A stretch of DNA of 47,069 nt from Planctomycetota bacterium (lineage in GTDB: Bacteria; Planctomycetota; UBA1135; JAKEFM01): NCBI GenBank assembly GCA_022616055.1, contig JAKEFM010000002.1, forward strand, positions 1 to 47,069, in the 5' to 3' direction. The notes under the pieces were generated by a model. That model did no database searches and was not told the DNA's origin. It worked only from the letters and a program-made list of their open reading frames with translations. Below, one piece after another: positions 25,541 through 34,500 of this stretch. How positions within the stretch are numbered: position 1 is the stretch's first letter; each line of letters opens with the position of its first letter. A program made the position numbers and the translations under genes.

Positions 25541-28500
25541 CTAGGACCCGACTCGGAGAACGACTTCCTGCGGACTCGGCTCCCCGACGAGGATCGGGAA
25601 GGCTTTCTCCCCGAGGAGGATCGTGTATTCCCCCGGAGCGAGGACGACGACCTCCTTCCCCTCCTCCCCCGGCTCGCGATTCTCCGCCCCCACGGACCAC
25701 CAGAGGAGTTCGCGCCCCTTCGAGTCGCGCAGGCGGGGCGTCGCCCTCGCCGCGGGCGCGCCGTCTTCCCCGACGAATGCGATGCGGACGCGCGTCCCGG
25801 CGCGCAGGACGACGCGGAACTCCGTCTCCTCCCCGCTCCGGATCTCTCGCACCTCGGAGACCTGCTCGCCCGACTCCCGCATCGCTGCCGAGGCGTAGTG
25901 GGGTCCCGGGAAGATCCCCCCGATGCGCGCGATCCCGCGGGCGTCCGTGGTAGCGCCCTGGCCCCACCGGAACACGGGAGGCGCCTCGCCCCCTCTGGGC
26001 CGAATGTGCACCTGCACGCCCTCGAGCGGGGCCCCTTCCGCGTCGAGGACGAGGACGGCCGCGCGCCCTCCCTGGGCGACAGGGATCTCGACGTCGACGG
26101 CGGCCCCCTCTCGGACCTCGACCGGCCCGACCGGAGGCGCGAAGAGATCGTCCGCCTTCCCCTTCGGGGACCGGAAGGAACCCGGAAGGTGCCCGGCGAT
26201 CACCCAGTAGGAGCCTGCGGGAAGATCTCGCGCGCGGAACCGCCCCTCGGCGTCCGTCTCGGCGCTCCACTCGGCGTCGACGCGAGCTTCGCTCATCGCG
26301 CCCTCGACGGATTCCGCGTGTACCGCGATCGCCTCCACCGGGGCCCCTCCTTCCCGCTCGCGGACCCGGCCCCGGATCTCCCCGCCGTCGAGGGGAACAT
26401 CGAAGCTCTTCTCTCCTTCCGCGGGGACGAGGATCGAGCGCTGCGTCTCGGCGGACTCGGCGCCAGGGGACACCCTCAGGTACGCGGCTCCGGGAGGGAC
26501 CTTGTCGAACAGGGCGCTCCCGTCCTCCCCCGTCTCGCCCTCGATCTCCCCGAGGGCGAGGGCCCAGGCATCCGAAGGGGGGCCGGAGGGCTGCAACCGG
26601 ACGCGCGCGCGCGCGATCGGCTCCTCGCCGCGACGGACGCGGATCCGGACGCGGCAGCCTGCCACGACGGCCCCGAAGTCGACCTCGGTCGTCCGCCCCT
26701 CCTCGACGACCGCGACCGCGCGGAGCGCTTCCGCCCACGGTCCTCGCCAGTCCTCCCCGGCACGCGGGCGGCGCGTGGCGACGACCGTCCACTTCCCCGG
26801 CGCGAGCCCCTCGATCCGGAAGCGGCCCTGGGGACCGATGGGCGCGTCCTTCTGTTCGCTCGACTCCTGGAGAGACCTGGCGAGGACATTCCCTCCTTCG
26901 AACGTGACTCCCCCAGACCGGAGCGTCGATCCCTCGACCGCTCCGCCCCTGGAAAGGGAGATCGAGATCCCCTCGACGAGGCCCGCCTTGGGGACCTCGA
27001 TCGGGCCGACGGTGCTCGGCACGAAGCCGTCGCGGCGGGCGAGGAGGCGGAACGCTCCTCCCTCGAGCCCCTCGACCTCGAACCTCCCCCGTTCGTCCGT
27101 GCGCGACCCCACGTCCAGCCAGTCGTTTTTCGCGAGGCTCTCGATCGCGATCCCCGCGCCGTCGATCGGCTCGCCCGACTCCCGCTCGACGACGAGTCCC
27201 CGGATCGTCGAGCCGCGGCGGAGCTTCACCTCGAGGTCGCGCCGGATCTCCCCTGCCTTCACTTCCACCCCGTCGAGCTTTCGCGGCGCGAATCCGTTCA
27301 CCTCGAACCGGAGGTCGTACGCGGCCTCTGCGAGATCGAGAAGCACGAAGGCGCCGTCCCGCGTGACGAAGAGACGCTCGGGGATCCCTCCCGAGCTCAT
27401 GGCACGGGATGTCCGGATGCCCTGGACCCGGACCGTGAATCGGGGGACCGGCGAGCCCGTCTCCTCGTCGATCACCCGCCCGGCGATCCCGGTCGGGCCG
27501 GGGAGCGTCAAGACGAGATCCGTGGTGTCGGGCTCGACCTCGTACGCCTCCACGACTCCGCGCCCGTCGAGCCTCGCCTCCACGAGGAACGGAGGGTCCG
27601 CCAGTCCCGTCAGCCGGAAGCGGCCCTGGTCGTCCGCGACGCCCGACTGACGGTTGAGGAGGGAGGGTCCTTCATCGCCCCCGCGGGCTCTGGGGGAGAA
27701 CCAGTCGGTCTGCGCGAGAACCGCCGCCCTCGGGACCGGCGCCCCGTTGCGGTCGACCACGCGCCCGGCGACGGATCGTCCCGTCTCGAGGACGAGGACG
27801 ACCCCCTCGACACCTCCTTCCGCGGGGACGGGAACGATCCTGCCCCGCAGTCCTCGCATGTGCGTCCCGTCCTTCGCCGCCCGGACGTCCCACCCTCCCG
27901 GCCGCAGGGAGTCGAGTCGGAACGACCCGTCCGTGCCGCTCGTCGTCCGGAAGGGGCCGAGGGCCCAGGTCGGATCCTCGGACGTCCCGCTCGCGTACGC
28001 CCCGACCTCGGCACCGGCGATCCCTTGTCCCTCCGGGTTCTCGACGCGCCCCGCGATGAACGTTCCGCCCGCGAGGAGGAGATCGACCGCCGAGGTCTCG
28101 TTCGCCCGCACCGAGACTTCGGAAGGAGTCGAGATCCCGACACCCTCGACCTGCGCGACGCCCGAGTATCGGCCGGGCCGGAGGCCTCGGAATGCGAAGC
28201 GCCCGCCACGCGCCTCCGCGAGCCGCTTCGTGTGGAAGGCGACCGAAGGGGCCGATGCGAGGACGACCCGCCCCGATTCCGCCAGGCTCCCGCGCGGATT
28301 CCGCAGCGTCCCCTCGACGTTTCCCGCCGGTCCAAGGACGAGCCGCACCCCCGCCTCGACCTCGGGATCGTCGAGATGGAACCAGTCGTTCCTCCAGTAG
28401 CCCGCGAAGTCGGCCTCGACCTCGAATCGGAAGGCGCCGATGCCGCGCGGCACCTCGAGCGTGAAGGAGCCCCCGGAGGACGAGGATTCGAACCGGGTCT

Positions 28501-28828
28501 CGCCCTCGCGTTCGACGGCCCGGACGAGGGCGGGCCGCTCGAACGGATCGCCCGCCTCCGTGACGAGGTGCCCCGCGATCGTGACGGTTCCGGCCGCCGC
28601 CCGCGCCGGGACCGGAGGCGCGGGCACGGGGGGACTCGGCGGAGGGGATTCCTGTCGGGTGAACGGCGCGGACGCCGCCGACGTCCGGTCCTCCCCCGCT
28701 CCGCCGCGGAGGATCGCGAGGAGGATTCCTCCGAGCGTCAGTGTGACGACGAGAACGAATGACGCCGCACGAGCCGGTGATTCCGCCGGTCCGGCGGGAG
28801 ATCGGACAGGGCTCCGGCCTGCAGGCAT
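25541..28828 (-). CDS. membrane-anchored protein of repeated carboxypeptidase-regulatory-like domains
   Basis: A 1095-residue protein. Residues 22-40 (ASFVLVVTLTLGGILLAIL) are a single membrane segment after a short cytoplasmic tail, then a Pro-rich linker. The rest consists of roughly ten beta-sandwich units of the CarboxypepD_reg type, each with signatures such as GRVVDRNGAPVPRAAV, DDQGRFRLTGL, GRVIDEETGSPVPRF, DERGRFEVEGL and GKWTVVATRRP. These domains usually mediate binding or spacing outside the cytoplasm. It is a paralogue of the extracytoplasmic part of the sigma-factor fusion at 31591-35622 (compare AFRFEVEADFAG with EFRFEVKADFAV, and LVLGPAGNVEGTLRN with LLLDPAGKVEGSIRT) but lacks the sigma domain. 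The NYN gene lies 149 bp upstream. Confidence 0.8.
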   Translation of the reverse strand: MPAGRSPVRSPAGPAESPARAASFVLVVTLTLGGILLAILRGGAGEDRTSAASAPFTRQESPPPSPPVPAPPVPARAAAGTVTIAGHLVTEAGDPFERPALVRAVEREGETRFESSSSGGSFTLEVPRGIGAFRFEVEADFAGYWRNDWFHLDDPEVEAGVRLVLGPAGNVEGTLRNPRGSLAESGRVVLASAPSVAFHTKRLAEARGGRFAFRGLRPGRYSGVAQVEGVGISTPSEVSVRANETSAVDLLLAGGTFIAGRVENPEGQGIAGAEVGAYASGTSEDPTWALGPFRTTSGTDGSFRLDSLRPGGWDVRAAKDGTHMRGLRGRIVPVPAEGGVEGVVLVLETGRSVAGRVVDRNGAPVPRAAVLAQTDWFSPRARGGDEGPSLLNRQSGVADDQGRFRLTGLADPPFLVEARLDGRGVVEAYEVEPDTTDLVLTLPGPTGIAGRVIDEETGSPVPRFTVRVQGIRTSRAMSSGGIPERLFVTRDGAFVLLDLAEAAYDLRFEVNGFAPRKLDGVEVKAGEIRRDLEVKLRRGSTIRGLVVERESGEPIDGAGIAIESLAKNDWLDVGSRTDERGRFEVEGLEGGAFRLLARRDGFVPSTVGPIEVPKAGLVEGISISLSRGGAVEGSTLRSGGVTFEGGNVLARSLQESSEQKDAPIGPQGRFRIEGLAPGKWTVVATRRPRAGEDWRGPWAEALRAVAVVEEGRTTEVDFGAVVAGCRVRIRVRRGEEPIARARVRLQPSGPPSDAWALALGEIEGETGEDGSALFDKVPPGAAYLRVSPGAESAETQRSILVPAEGEKSFDVPLDGGEIRGRVREREGGAPVEAIAVHAESVEGAMSEARVDAEWSAETDAEGRFRARDLPAGSYWVIAGHLPGSFRSPKGKADDLFAPPVGPVEVREGAAVDVEIPVAQGGRAAVLVLDAEGAPLEGVQVHIRPRGGEAPPVFRWGQGATTDARGIARIGGIFPGPHYASAAMRESGEQVSEVREIRSGEETEFRVVLRAGTRVRIAFVGEDGAPAARATPRLRDSKGRELLWWSVGAENREPGEEGKEVVVLAPGEYTILLGEKAFPILVGEPSPQEVVLRVGS

Positions 28829-28977
28829 CGGGCGAGGCTCCCCGCGGAGGTGCCGCTCCTGTGTCGGCGAAGGCTACTGCGGTTTTCTCCCGGAGTGGAG
28901 GGCCCGCCCGAGCATCCGCGACCTTCCCCGCCGCGTCCGGATGGGATGCCAAGCGGTCGGCACTGGAGGACCTCCCT

Positions 28978-29625
28978 TCAGGATCCTCCCCCCGGATCCC
29001 TGGGCGACTTCGGCCGGTAGTCGCGGGGATCGATGCAGGCGTCGTACGTCTCCCGATCGATCGGGATCCAGTCCGTGCGCTCGATCCCGCATCTCCTCCT
29101 GCCGGTCCCCCCTTCGGGGTAGGCCGACGCGATCTTGATCCAGCGGCACTGCTCCCGGGCGATCGCGCGGATCTCCTTCGCGACTTCCGAAAGGTCCTGG
29201 TCCTGGCTGAACAGCAACGCGACGTCGTACTCCTGACGGTGCGCCATGCGGACGATGTCGAGGGCGATTCGAACGTCGATTCCCTTCTCCTGGCGGGCCA
29301 GGAACCCGTGGACATCCCCGAGCCCCGGCCGCACGGTCACGCGACGGTAGACAAGGGGACGCGCGAAGACGCGCACGCCTCTGCGGGCCATCGAGTGAAG
29401 CATCGCGTTCCAGAACCCACACCAGAAGGGCTCGTCCCCGGGTCTCCGGATGCTGGTGTAGAACCGCACCTCCCGGAGTCCCCAGCCGCGGCTCGCGCAG
29501 ACCGCCCGGGCGAGTCGGGTGACGTCGTAGTTGGGAAGGGGGTACCCGAAGCACCGCCTGACCGCGTGGTACAGGTTCTGCCCGTCCACGAAGGCGACCG
29601 CCCTCCACCCCGGCCTGCCTGCCAT
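28978..29625 (-). CDS. NYN-domain (PIN-like) ribonuclease, LabA/DUF88 family
   Basis: A 215-residue cytoplasmic protein. The NYN core is AVAFVDGQNLYHAVRR (D14, N17), EVRFYTSIRRPGD, EKGIDVRIALDIVRMAH (D117, D123) and VALLFSQDQDLSEVAKEIR (D142, D144), the acidic set of PIN-like metal-dependent RNases. The C-terminal 50 residues are basic and end in a CGIERTDWIPIDRETYDACIDP segment. It starts at ATG 29625 with GGGGAGGA directly upstream. Immediately in front lie a U-rich tract, a bulged hairpin and a promoter, a cassette repeated at 31398-31490 and 43798-43889. The latter is followed by a truncated copy of the same protein. It may be regulated by, or act on, its own leader RNA; this is inference. 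Confidence 0.88.
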   Translation of the reverse strand: MAGRPGWRAVAFVDGQNLYHAVRRCFGYPLPNYDVTRLARAVCASRGWGLREVRFYTSIRRPGDEPFWCGFWNAMLHSMARRGVRVFARPLVYRRVTVRPGLGDVHGFLARQEKGIDVRIALDIVRMAHRQEYDVALLFSQDQDLSEVAKEIRAIAREQCRWIKIASAYPEGGTGRRRCGIERTDWIPIDRETYDACIDPRDYRPKSPRDPGGGS

Positions 29626-29637
29626 TCCTCCCCCCCG

Positions 29638-29694
29638 AAAAAAAATAAGCCCGCACGGGGCCTTTCGGCGTGTCGAGCGGGCAGGCAGTCGAAC
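29638..29694 (-). ncRNA. cassette A: conserved bulged hairpin with U-tract in front of the NYN gene
   Basis: On the reverse strand GCCTGCCCG is followed by a CUCGA bulge, a stem CACG/CGUG with inner CC-GAAA-GG, and closes with CGGGC, then TTATTTTTTTT. The hairpin occupies 29649-29682. It has the form of an intrinsic terminator or attenuator, starts about 12 nt after the predicted transcription start (about 29694), and ends just ahead of the NYN ribosome site. Copies at 31398-31455 and 43798-43854 keep the closing stem, the CUCGA bulge and the GCCTGCC flank, while the inner stem changes in a compensating way. Confidence 0.7.
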
Positions 29695-29700
29695 GAGCGC

Positions 29701-29729
29701 TTCGTAGCGGACGGGGACTGAGAGGTCAA
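29701..29729 (-). promoter_or_regulatory. cassette A promoter
   Basis: TTGACC (29729-29724), 17-bp spacer, TACGAA (29706-29701) on the reverse strand. The same arrangement, TTGAC then 17 bp then TA, occurs in cassettes B and C. Confidence 0.65.
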
Positions 29730-29802
29730 GGGCCCGTCCAGGAACCGCCGTCTGTGGCGTCGTACCGACCAGCCTCCGGCCGACCCGCGCGGTATCAAGG
29801 CC

Positions 29803-29918
29803 TACTAGTCGTCCACCGGGGAGTGCGACCCCCGCGCACGAAACCGTTATCGTTCGCCGCGCGCGATCGGCACAGAGGTCGGCCGTATCTATGGTGCGTC
29901 GAGCCCGTTTACTAGTCG
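29803..29918 (+). repeat. nine-base repeat TACTAGTCG at the IS110 left junction and inside its left end
   Basis: TACTAGTCG occurs at 29803-29811, across the inferred left junction, and again at 29910-29918 in the non-coding left end. In IS110-type elements a bridge RNA encoded in this end carries guides matching the donor and target junctions, so the inner copy is a candidate guide. The link is inference. Confidence 0.4.
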
Positions 29919-30035
29919 GACCGGGGGTCCCGCGAGCACCCCAGACTGTCGCAACGAGGTCCGGAGCCTTCCGCTCCGAGCCTCCGAAGCACGCTCTTTA
30001 GACTTCGCCGACGCGGGCCCCACGCCGATCTCGCG
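29812..30035 (+). ncRNA. non-coding left end of the IS110 element, candidate bridge RNA region
   Basis: This stretch upstream of the transposase has no credible gene. In the IS110 group the bridge RNA is encoded in the non-coding left end, and here the left end is far longer than the right end (38 bp), so a bridge RNA would be expected here. It contains TACTAGTCG, identical to the left junction, and TCTAT at 29888-29892, complementary to the first bases of the right target flank (ATAGA). I cannot fold it reliably by eye. Confidence 0.4.
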
Positions 30036-30047
30036 AAGGAGATCCGC

Positions 30048-31277
30048 ATGGAAGTCCTGCACGCGCGGTGCGCAGGTCTCGACGTCCACAAGGACACCGT
30101 CGTGGCCTGCGCTCGTCTGACGTCCGAAGGCAAGGTGGAAAGGCAGGCTCGGGAATTCTCGACCCGTACCTCCGGCCTCCTCGCCCTCTCGGACTGGTTG
30201 AGCGCTCTCGGGTGCACCGCCGTGGTGATGGAGGCCACCGGGGTGTACTGGAAGCCCGTCTGGCACGTGCTCGAAGGCGCCTTCGAGCTCGTGCTCGCGA
30301 ACGCCGCGCACGTGAGGAACGTGCCGGGCCGCAAGACGGACATGAACGACGCGGCGTGGCTGGCGGACCTGATGGCCCACGGGCTGGTCCGGGCGAGCTT
30401 CGTGCCGCCGCGCGAGGTCCAGGAGCTCCGGGACCTCACCCGCACGCGCAAGCAGCTCGTGCGCGAGGTGGCGCAGCACGCGCTGCGCCTCCAGAAAACG
30501 CTCGAGGACGCGAACGTCAAGCTGAGCAGCGTCGCCAGCGACGTGCTGGGGGCGAGCAGCCGCGCGATGCTCGAGGACATGATCGCCGGGGTGACCGATC
30601 CGGAGAAGCTGGCCGACCACGCCCTGGGCAGGATGAAGAAGAAGCGTCCCGACCTGGTCGAGGCTCTCCGCGGCCGCGTCTCCGATCACCACCGCTTCCT
30701 GCTGCGGACCCACCTGCGCATGGTGGAGGCGCTCCAGGCCCAGATCGGGGAGGTGGAGCTGCGCATCGGAGATGCGCTCGAGCCCTTTCGCCGCGCCGCC
30801 GAACTCCTCATGACCATGCCGGGGGTCAGTCACACCGTCGCCCACGTGATCCTGGCGGAGATCGGAACCGACATGTCGCGCTTCCCGACGGACGGCCACC
30901 TCGTCTCCTGGGCCGGCCTCTGCCCCCGAAACGACGAGAGCGCCGGCAAGCGCCGAAGCACCCGCATCCGCCATGGCGCCCCCTGGCTCAAGACGACGCT
31001 CGTGCAGGCGGCATGGGCAGCCGTTCGAAAGAAGTCTTGCTACCTCCAGGCCCAGTTCTTCCGGCTCAAGGTCCGCCGCGGTCCGAAGAAAGCGATCGTC
31101 GCCGTCGCCGCCAGCATGCTCACCGCGGCCTACTTCATCCTCAGGGACGGCGTCCCGTACCGCGACCTCGGCGGGGACTTCTACAATCGGATCGACCGGG
31201 CGAAGGCCGCCCAGCGCCTGGTCCGTCGCCTGAACAACCTCGGCTACCAGGTGGCGCTCCAGCCCGCCGCAGCGTGA
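30048..31277 (+). CDS. IS110-family transposase (DEDD/serine recombinase)
   Basis: A 409-residue intact transposase. The N-terminal RuvC-like domain has GLDVHKDTVVA (D12), MEATGVYWKPVW (E62) and KTDMNDAAWLADLMA (D98, D101), the DEDD set. The C-terminal Transposase_20 region has LLMTMPGVSHTVAHVILAEIG, VSWAGLCPRNDESAGKRRS with the catalytic serine region, and HGAPWLKTTLVQAAWAA. It works with an element-encoded bridge RNA in characterised relatives. ATG 30048 has AAGGAG six bases upstream. No frameshift or internal stop is seen, so the element may be active. Confidence 0.95.
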   Translation: MEVLHARCAGLDVHKDTVVACARLTSEGKVERQAREFSTRTSGLLALSDWLSALGCTAVVMEATGVYWKPVWHVLEGAFELVLANAAHVRNVPGRKTDMNDAAWLADLMAHGLVRASFVPPREVQELRDLTRTRKQLVREVAQHALRLQKTLEDANVKLSSVASDVLGASSRAMLEDMIAGVTDPEKLADHALGRMKKKRPDLVEALRGRVSDHHRFLLRTHLRMVEALQAQIGEVELRIGDALEPFRRAAELLMTMPGVSHTVAHVILAEIGTDMSRFPTDGHLVSWAGLCPRNDESAGKRRSTRIRHGAPWLKTTLVQAAWAAVRKKSCYLQAQFFRLKVRRGPKKAIVAVAASMLTAAYFILRDGVPYRDLGGDFYNRIDRAKAAQRLVRRLNNLGYQVALQPAAA

Positions 31278-31315
31278 TGCCCCGGCACGAGGCCGCCACC
31301 ATGGTTTCTCTTTAG

Positions 31316-31346
31316 ATAGACGCGGGTGGTTACACGGGTGGGGACG
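31316..31346. repeat. conserved upstream box, copy 1 (split from cassette A by IS110)
   Basis: The 31 bases from ATAGACGCGGGTGG to GGGGACG recur at 31528-31558 with one mismatch, and in shortened form at 43965-43985. On the reverse strand the core reads TGTAACCACCCGCGTC. This copy belongs to cassette A and was separated from it by the IS110 insertion. Confidence 0.75.
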
Positions 31347-31397
31347 AGGACCGGGACGGCAGGATCTCGGCCTCGAGCCACTTCCCTCCCCCGCAGG

Positions 31398-31455
31398 AAT
31401 GAAATAAGCCCGACCGTGGCGCCTTGAGGCGCGTCGAGCGGGCAGGCAGGCGAAC
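31398..31455 (-). ncRNA. cassette B: conserved bulged hairpin without a NYN gene
   Basis: The hairpin at 31408-31443 has the same GCCCG/CGGGC closing stem and CUCGA bulge as cassette A, but its inner stem is GCGCC-UCAA-GGCGC, so the pairing is kept with different bases. The tail is TTATTTCATT, less U-rich. Downstream (leftward) there is a purine-rich ribosome-site-like stretch but no NYN reading frame before the next conserved box, so this looks like an orphan or deleted copy. Confidence 0.65.
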
Positions 31456-31461
31456 TCGTTC

Positions 31462-31490
31462 CTCGTAGCGGACGGAATCTGGGGCGTCAA
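31462..31490 (-). promoter_or_regulatory. cassette B promoter
   Basis: TTGACG (31490-31485), 17-bp spacer, TACGAG (31467-31462) on the reverse strand, directly comparable to cassette A. Confidence 0.6.
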
Positions 31491-31527
31491 GCACCCGGCC
31501 GACCCGCGAGATTTCGGGGCCTACCAG

Positions 31528-31558
31528 ATAGACGCAGGTGGTTACACGGGTGGGGACG
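31528..31558. repeat. conserved upstream box, copy 2 (cassette B)
   Basis: A second copy of the 31-base box, about 38 bp upstream of the cassette B -35 element. It lies between the cassette and the 3' end of the sigma-fusion gene. The adjoining GGCCGACCCGCG and GGCCTACC-AG segments (31498-31527) are also shared with cassette A (29779-29808). Confidence 0.75.
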
Positions 31559-31590
31559 GCGGCCCGGACCCGCAGGAGAGCCGCGTCGGG

Positions 31591-34500
31591 TCAGTCCCCC
31601 CCGAGCCGGATGTCGAGCTCGACCGGCTCCTCCCCCACCCGGACCGGGAGGGCCTTCCTCCCCCGGTCGCCGGCGGTGACTTCGAGGACATAGGAGCCGG
31701 GAAGGGTGACGACCTTCCAACCGGATGCTCCTCGAGTCGCGGGCGTCGCAAAACCGCGATCGTCCCGCAGGAGGACCTCCGCGGCCCCGATTGGGACCCC
31801 CTCCGCGTCGAGGACGCGCACACCGACTTTCGTCCCCTCGCGGAGATCGAGCCGGAACCGCGCCTCCTCGCCGGGACGAACCTCCTTCTCCTCCGAGAAA
31901 TTCGCCGCGAACGCGGGTGCCCGAAGAAGGGTAGCCACGCAGAGACCCGCGTGCAGTCCCTTCACTCGCGCCAGACCGTAGCGGTCGGTCAGCCATTCCT
32001 GGCCGCCTCGGCGCCCTTCGCGGGCACCTGCGATCGGACCCACCCACACCGACACTCCCGCGGCGGGCCTCCCGGTCGGGCCGCGGACCTCGACGAGGGC
32101 CGTGGCGCCGCGCTCGAGGTCGAAGTCGACGACCGCCCGCCCTCCCTCGGCGAGCCTCGCCTCCTTGGAGGCGGGAATCAGGTCGTCGGTCTCGCGGTCC
32201 TCTCCGCGCGTCCTCCCTCCGGCGAGGATGGTGATGACGCCTTCGGGTAGGCCGCCGAGCGAGTACCGCCCTTCCTTATTAGTGTTGGCGTAGACGGACC
32301 AGGCGGTGACGCCCGGCTGGTGTCCCTCGGCGAGGCTCGCCCAAACGAAGAGCCCCGCCACCGGCTGGCCCGCGGACACGACCTTCCCTGAGATCTCCCC
32401 CGAAGGGATCGCGAAATCGCAGACGATCTCCCCACCCGCCGGAACCTGGATCCGCCGCCGCGCCCTGAGTCCCGCCGGGATGCGGGCGGAGGCGCCGGAT
32501 AGGCTCACCGAGACTTCGGCCTCTCCTTCCGGCACCCCCTCGATCCGGAAGCATCCGTCCGCTCCGGAGCGGTCCCTCAACGTCTGGTACCGCGCAAAGG
32601 ATTCCTCGGGGTCGTGCTTGAACGCGAGCGGATCGACTCGGGCCTCGAAGCCGGGGATCCCTTCTCCTCTATCGACCACCCGGCCGCGCACGAGCGCGCC
32701 CCCGCTCGGGAGAGGAGCGAATTCGACGGTCGCCACCTTCCCCTCCTCCACGGTGACCAGCGTCGAGAGCCGGCGCCTTTCGATCTCCTCGCGAGGCGTC
32801 GAGCGCGCCCACCTCGGGCTTGCTTCGACGCGGTAGCGGCCGGGCGCGAGTCCCCCGATTCGGAACCGACCCACCTCGTCGATCGTCGCGTCCTTGAAAC
32901 CGCCGCCCGATCGCTGCCCGGGGATCGTGACGGCCGACCCTCCGACGAAGGGCAGGCCGTCCGCCCCGACGGCACGGCCCTCGACCGCACCGCCGCGGGA
33001 CAGCTCGACGAGGAGCAGCTCCACCACCGCGCCGGGCCCTCCCTCGATCTCCTCCGTGGTCGCCTCGACGAAGGCCTCATGCGAGACCGAGAGGCGCGTC
33101 GACCCCGGCAACAGACCGGAAACCTCGAAGGTCCCGTCCTCCGCGCTCGTCGCCGCCCCTGCTCTCGGGCGAATCCGGTCGGGGTTGAGGGTGTCCCTCG
33201 GCAGGAGGTCGATGCGGGCCCCTGCGACGGCCGCGCCGATCCCGCGCTCGACCACCCGGCCGTGGACCGTCACCCCCGGCTCGAGCAGGAACTCGAGGGC
33301 GCGACGGACCTCTCCCGGCAGGACGTCCACGTCGGCGAGCGTCCGCGGGACGAAGCCCCGCGCCTCGGCCCGGAAGTCGAACGACCCGGTCTCGACGCCC
33401 GTCCACTCGAAGGTGCCGTCCTCCGAGGCGAACTCCCGGCCGGGACGCTCGCTTCCTTCTCGGCGGAGAATCTTTCCTCCGAAGGAGGTGAAGGTGACCC
33501 GCAGCGGCACGATCCGGAAGGACCGGATCGGATTCCCTCCGCCGTCGAGGACGACGCCGGCGATGCCCGTGGGCCTGCCGACGACCACTTCGAGCCCTTC
33601 CGTGTCGACCTCGACCTCCCTCCGCTCGGCGAGGGGTTTGCCTCCCCTGCGGACCAAGACGATGAGCGGAACGGCGTCGAGGCCGGAGACGGAGAACGAT
33701 CCGTCGCCCTGGGTCCTCGCTTTCTGCCGGAACCACCGAAGATTCGCGCCGTCGAGGCCGCGACGGTTCACCGCCCCCCGGTCGGGGACGACCATCACCG
33801 TGAGGCCTTCGGAGGGAACGCCCGCGGCGTCGACGACGCGACCGGCGACGCGATGGCCCGACTCGAGGACGACCTCGATCCCCTCCGCTCCGCCTCCCGC
33901 CGGGACCTCGACGGGCCCCCCGAAACCCGGGAGGAAGCCCTCCGCCGCGATCGAGAGGGAATGCCGGCCAGGGAGGAGCGAATGGATTCGGAATCTCCCA
34001 TCGGCTCCCGTCCTCCCGCGTCCAAACCGGAGGCCGGGCGCCCAGCTTGCGAGGAGTCCCGGGACGACCTCAGCGGGGCCCTGCGTCTCCAGCGACGCGC
34101 CCGAGACCCCGCGGCCGTCTCGGTCGACGACGCGTCCGGCGATCCACGACTCTGCCGGAAGATCGAAGTCGACCCGCGTCGTCTCTCCCGCGCGAACCTG
34201 GACGTCGAGCCGCGCGAGCGGCCCCCCACCCTCCCCCATCGCGACGAAACTGTGCCGGCCCGGACCGAGGCCACGGATCGCGAACCGCCCGAGCGCGTCC
34301 GCCCCCTCTGCCAGCCAGAACACGCCGCCCACTTCGAAGCGGGCGACCTTCGCGTTCCTTGCGGGAGAGCCGGCACGGGTCCGGATCGATCCCTCCACCT
34401 TTCCGGCCGGGTCGAGGAGGAGGGTCACCCCTTCGCGAAGCCGAGGGTCGCCGGGAAGGGATCTCTCGGACGAGTCGGACACCGCGAAGTCCGCCTTCAC

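Larger units (their letters stand above)
29809..31315 (+). mobile_element. complete IS110-family insertion sequence
   Basis: About 1507 bp. The ends are inferred by comparing the flanks with the paralogous uninterrupted sequence at 31521-31545. The left flank reads GGCCTACTAG and the right flank ATAGACGCGGG, while the paralogue reads GGCCTACCAGATAGACGC without a gap. TAG is present at both junctions (29806-29808 and 31313-31315), consistent with a short duplicated core and no terminal inverted repeats, as usual for IS110. The element holds one intact transposase and a non-coding left end of about 240 bp. Confidence 0.8.

Noticed and set aside
28759..29721. Long plus-strand frame whose end (KPARGLSACRAGRQ) resembles the start of another plus-strand frame near 43800
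   Set aside because: The similarity comes from the repeated hairpin cassette read on the opposite strand. The rest of these frames is out-of-frame shadow of the repeat protein, the NYN gene and the aldehyde dehydrogenase.
29889..31490. 533-codon minus-strand frame across the IS110 element
   Set aside because: It is antisense to an intact transposase with all catalytic motifs and shows no recognisable protein features.
31316..31558. Conserved boxes as integron attC sites
   Set aside because: They contain GGTTACAC but not the GTTRRRY/RYYYAAC pair, and no imperfect palindrome of attC type could be drawn.
31316..31558. Short direct repeats as a CRISPR array
   Set aside because: Only two full copies about 210 bp apart, with a promoter and hairpin between them rather than a spacer, and no cas gene in the window.
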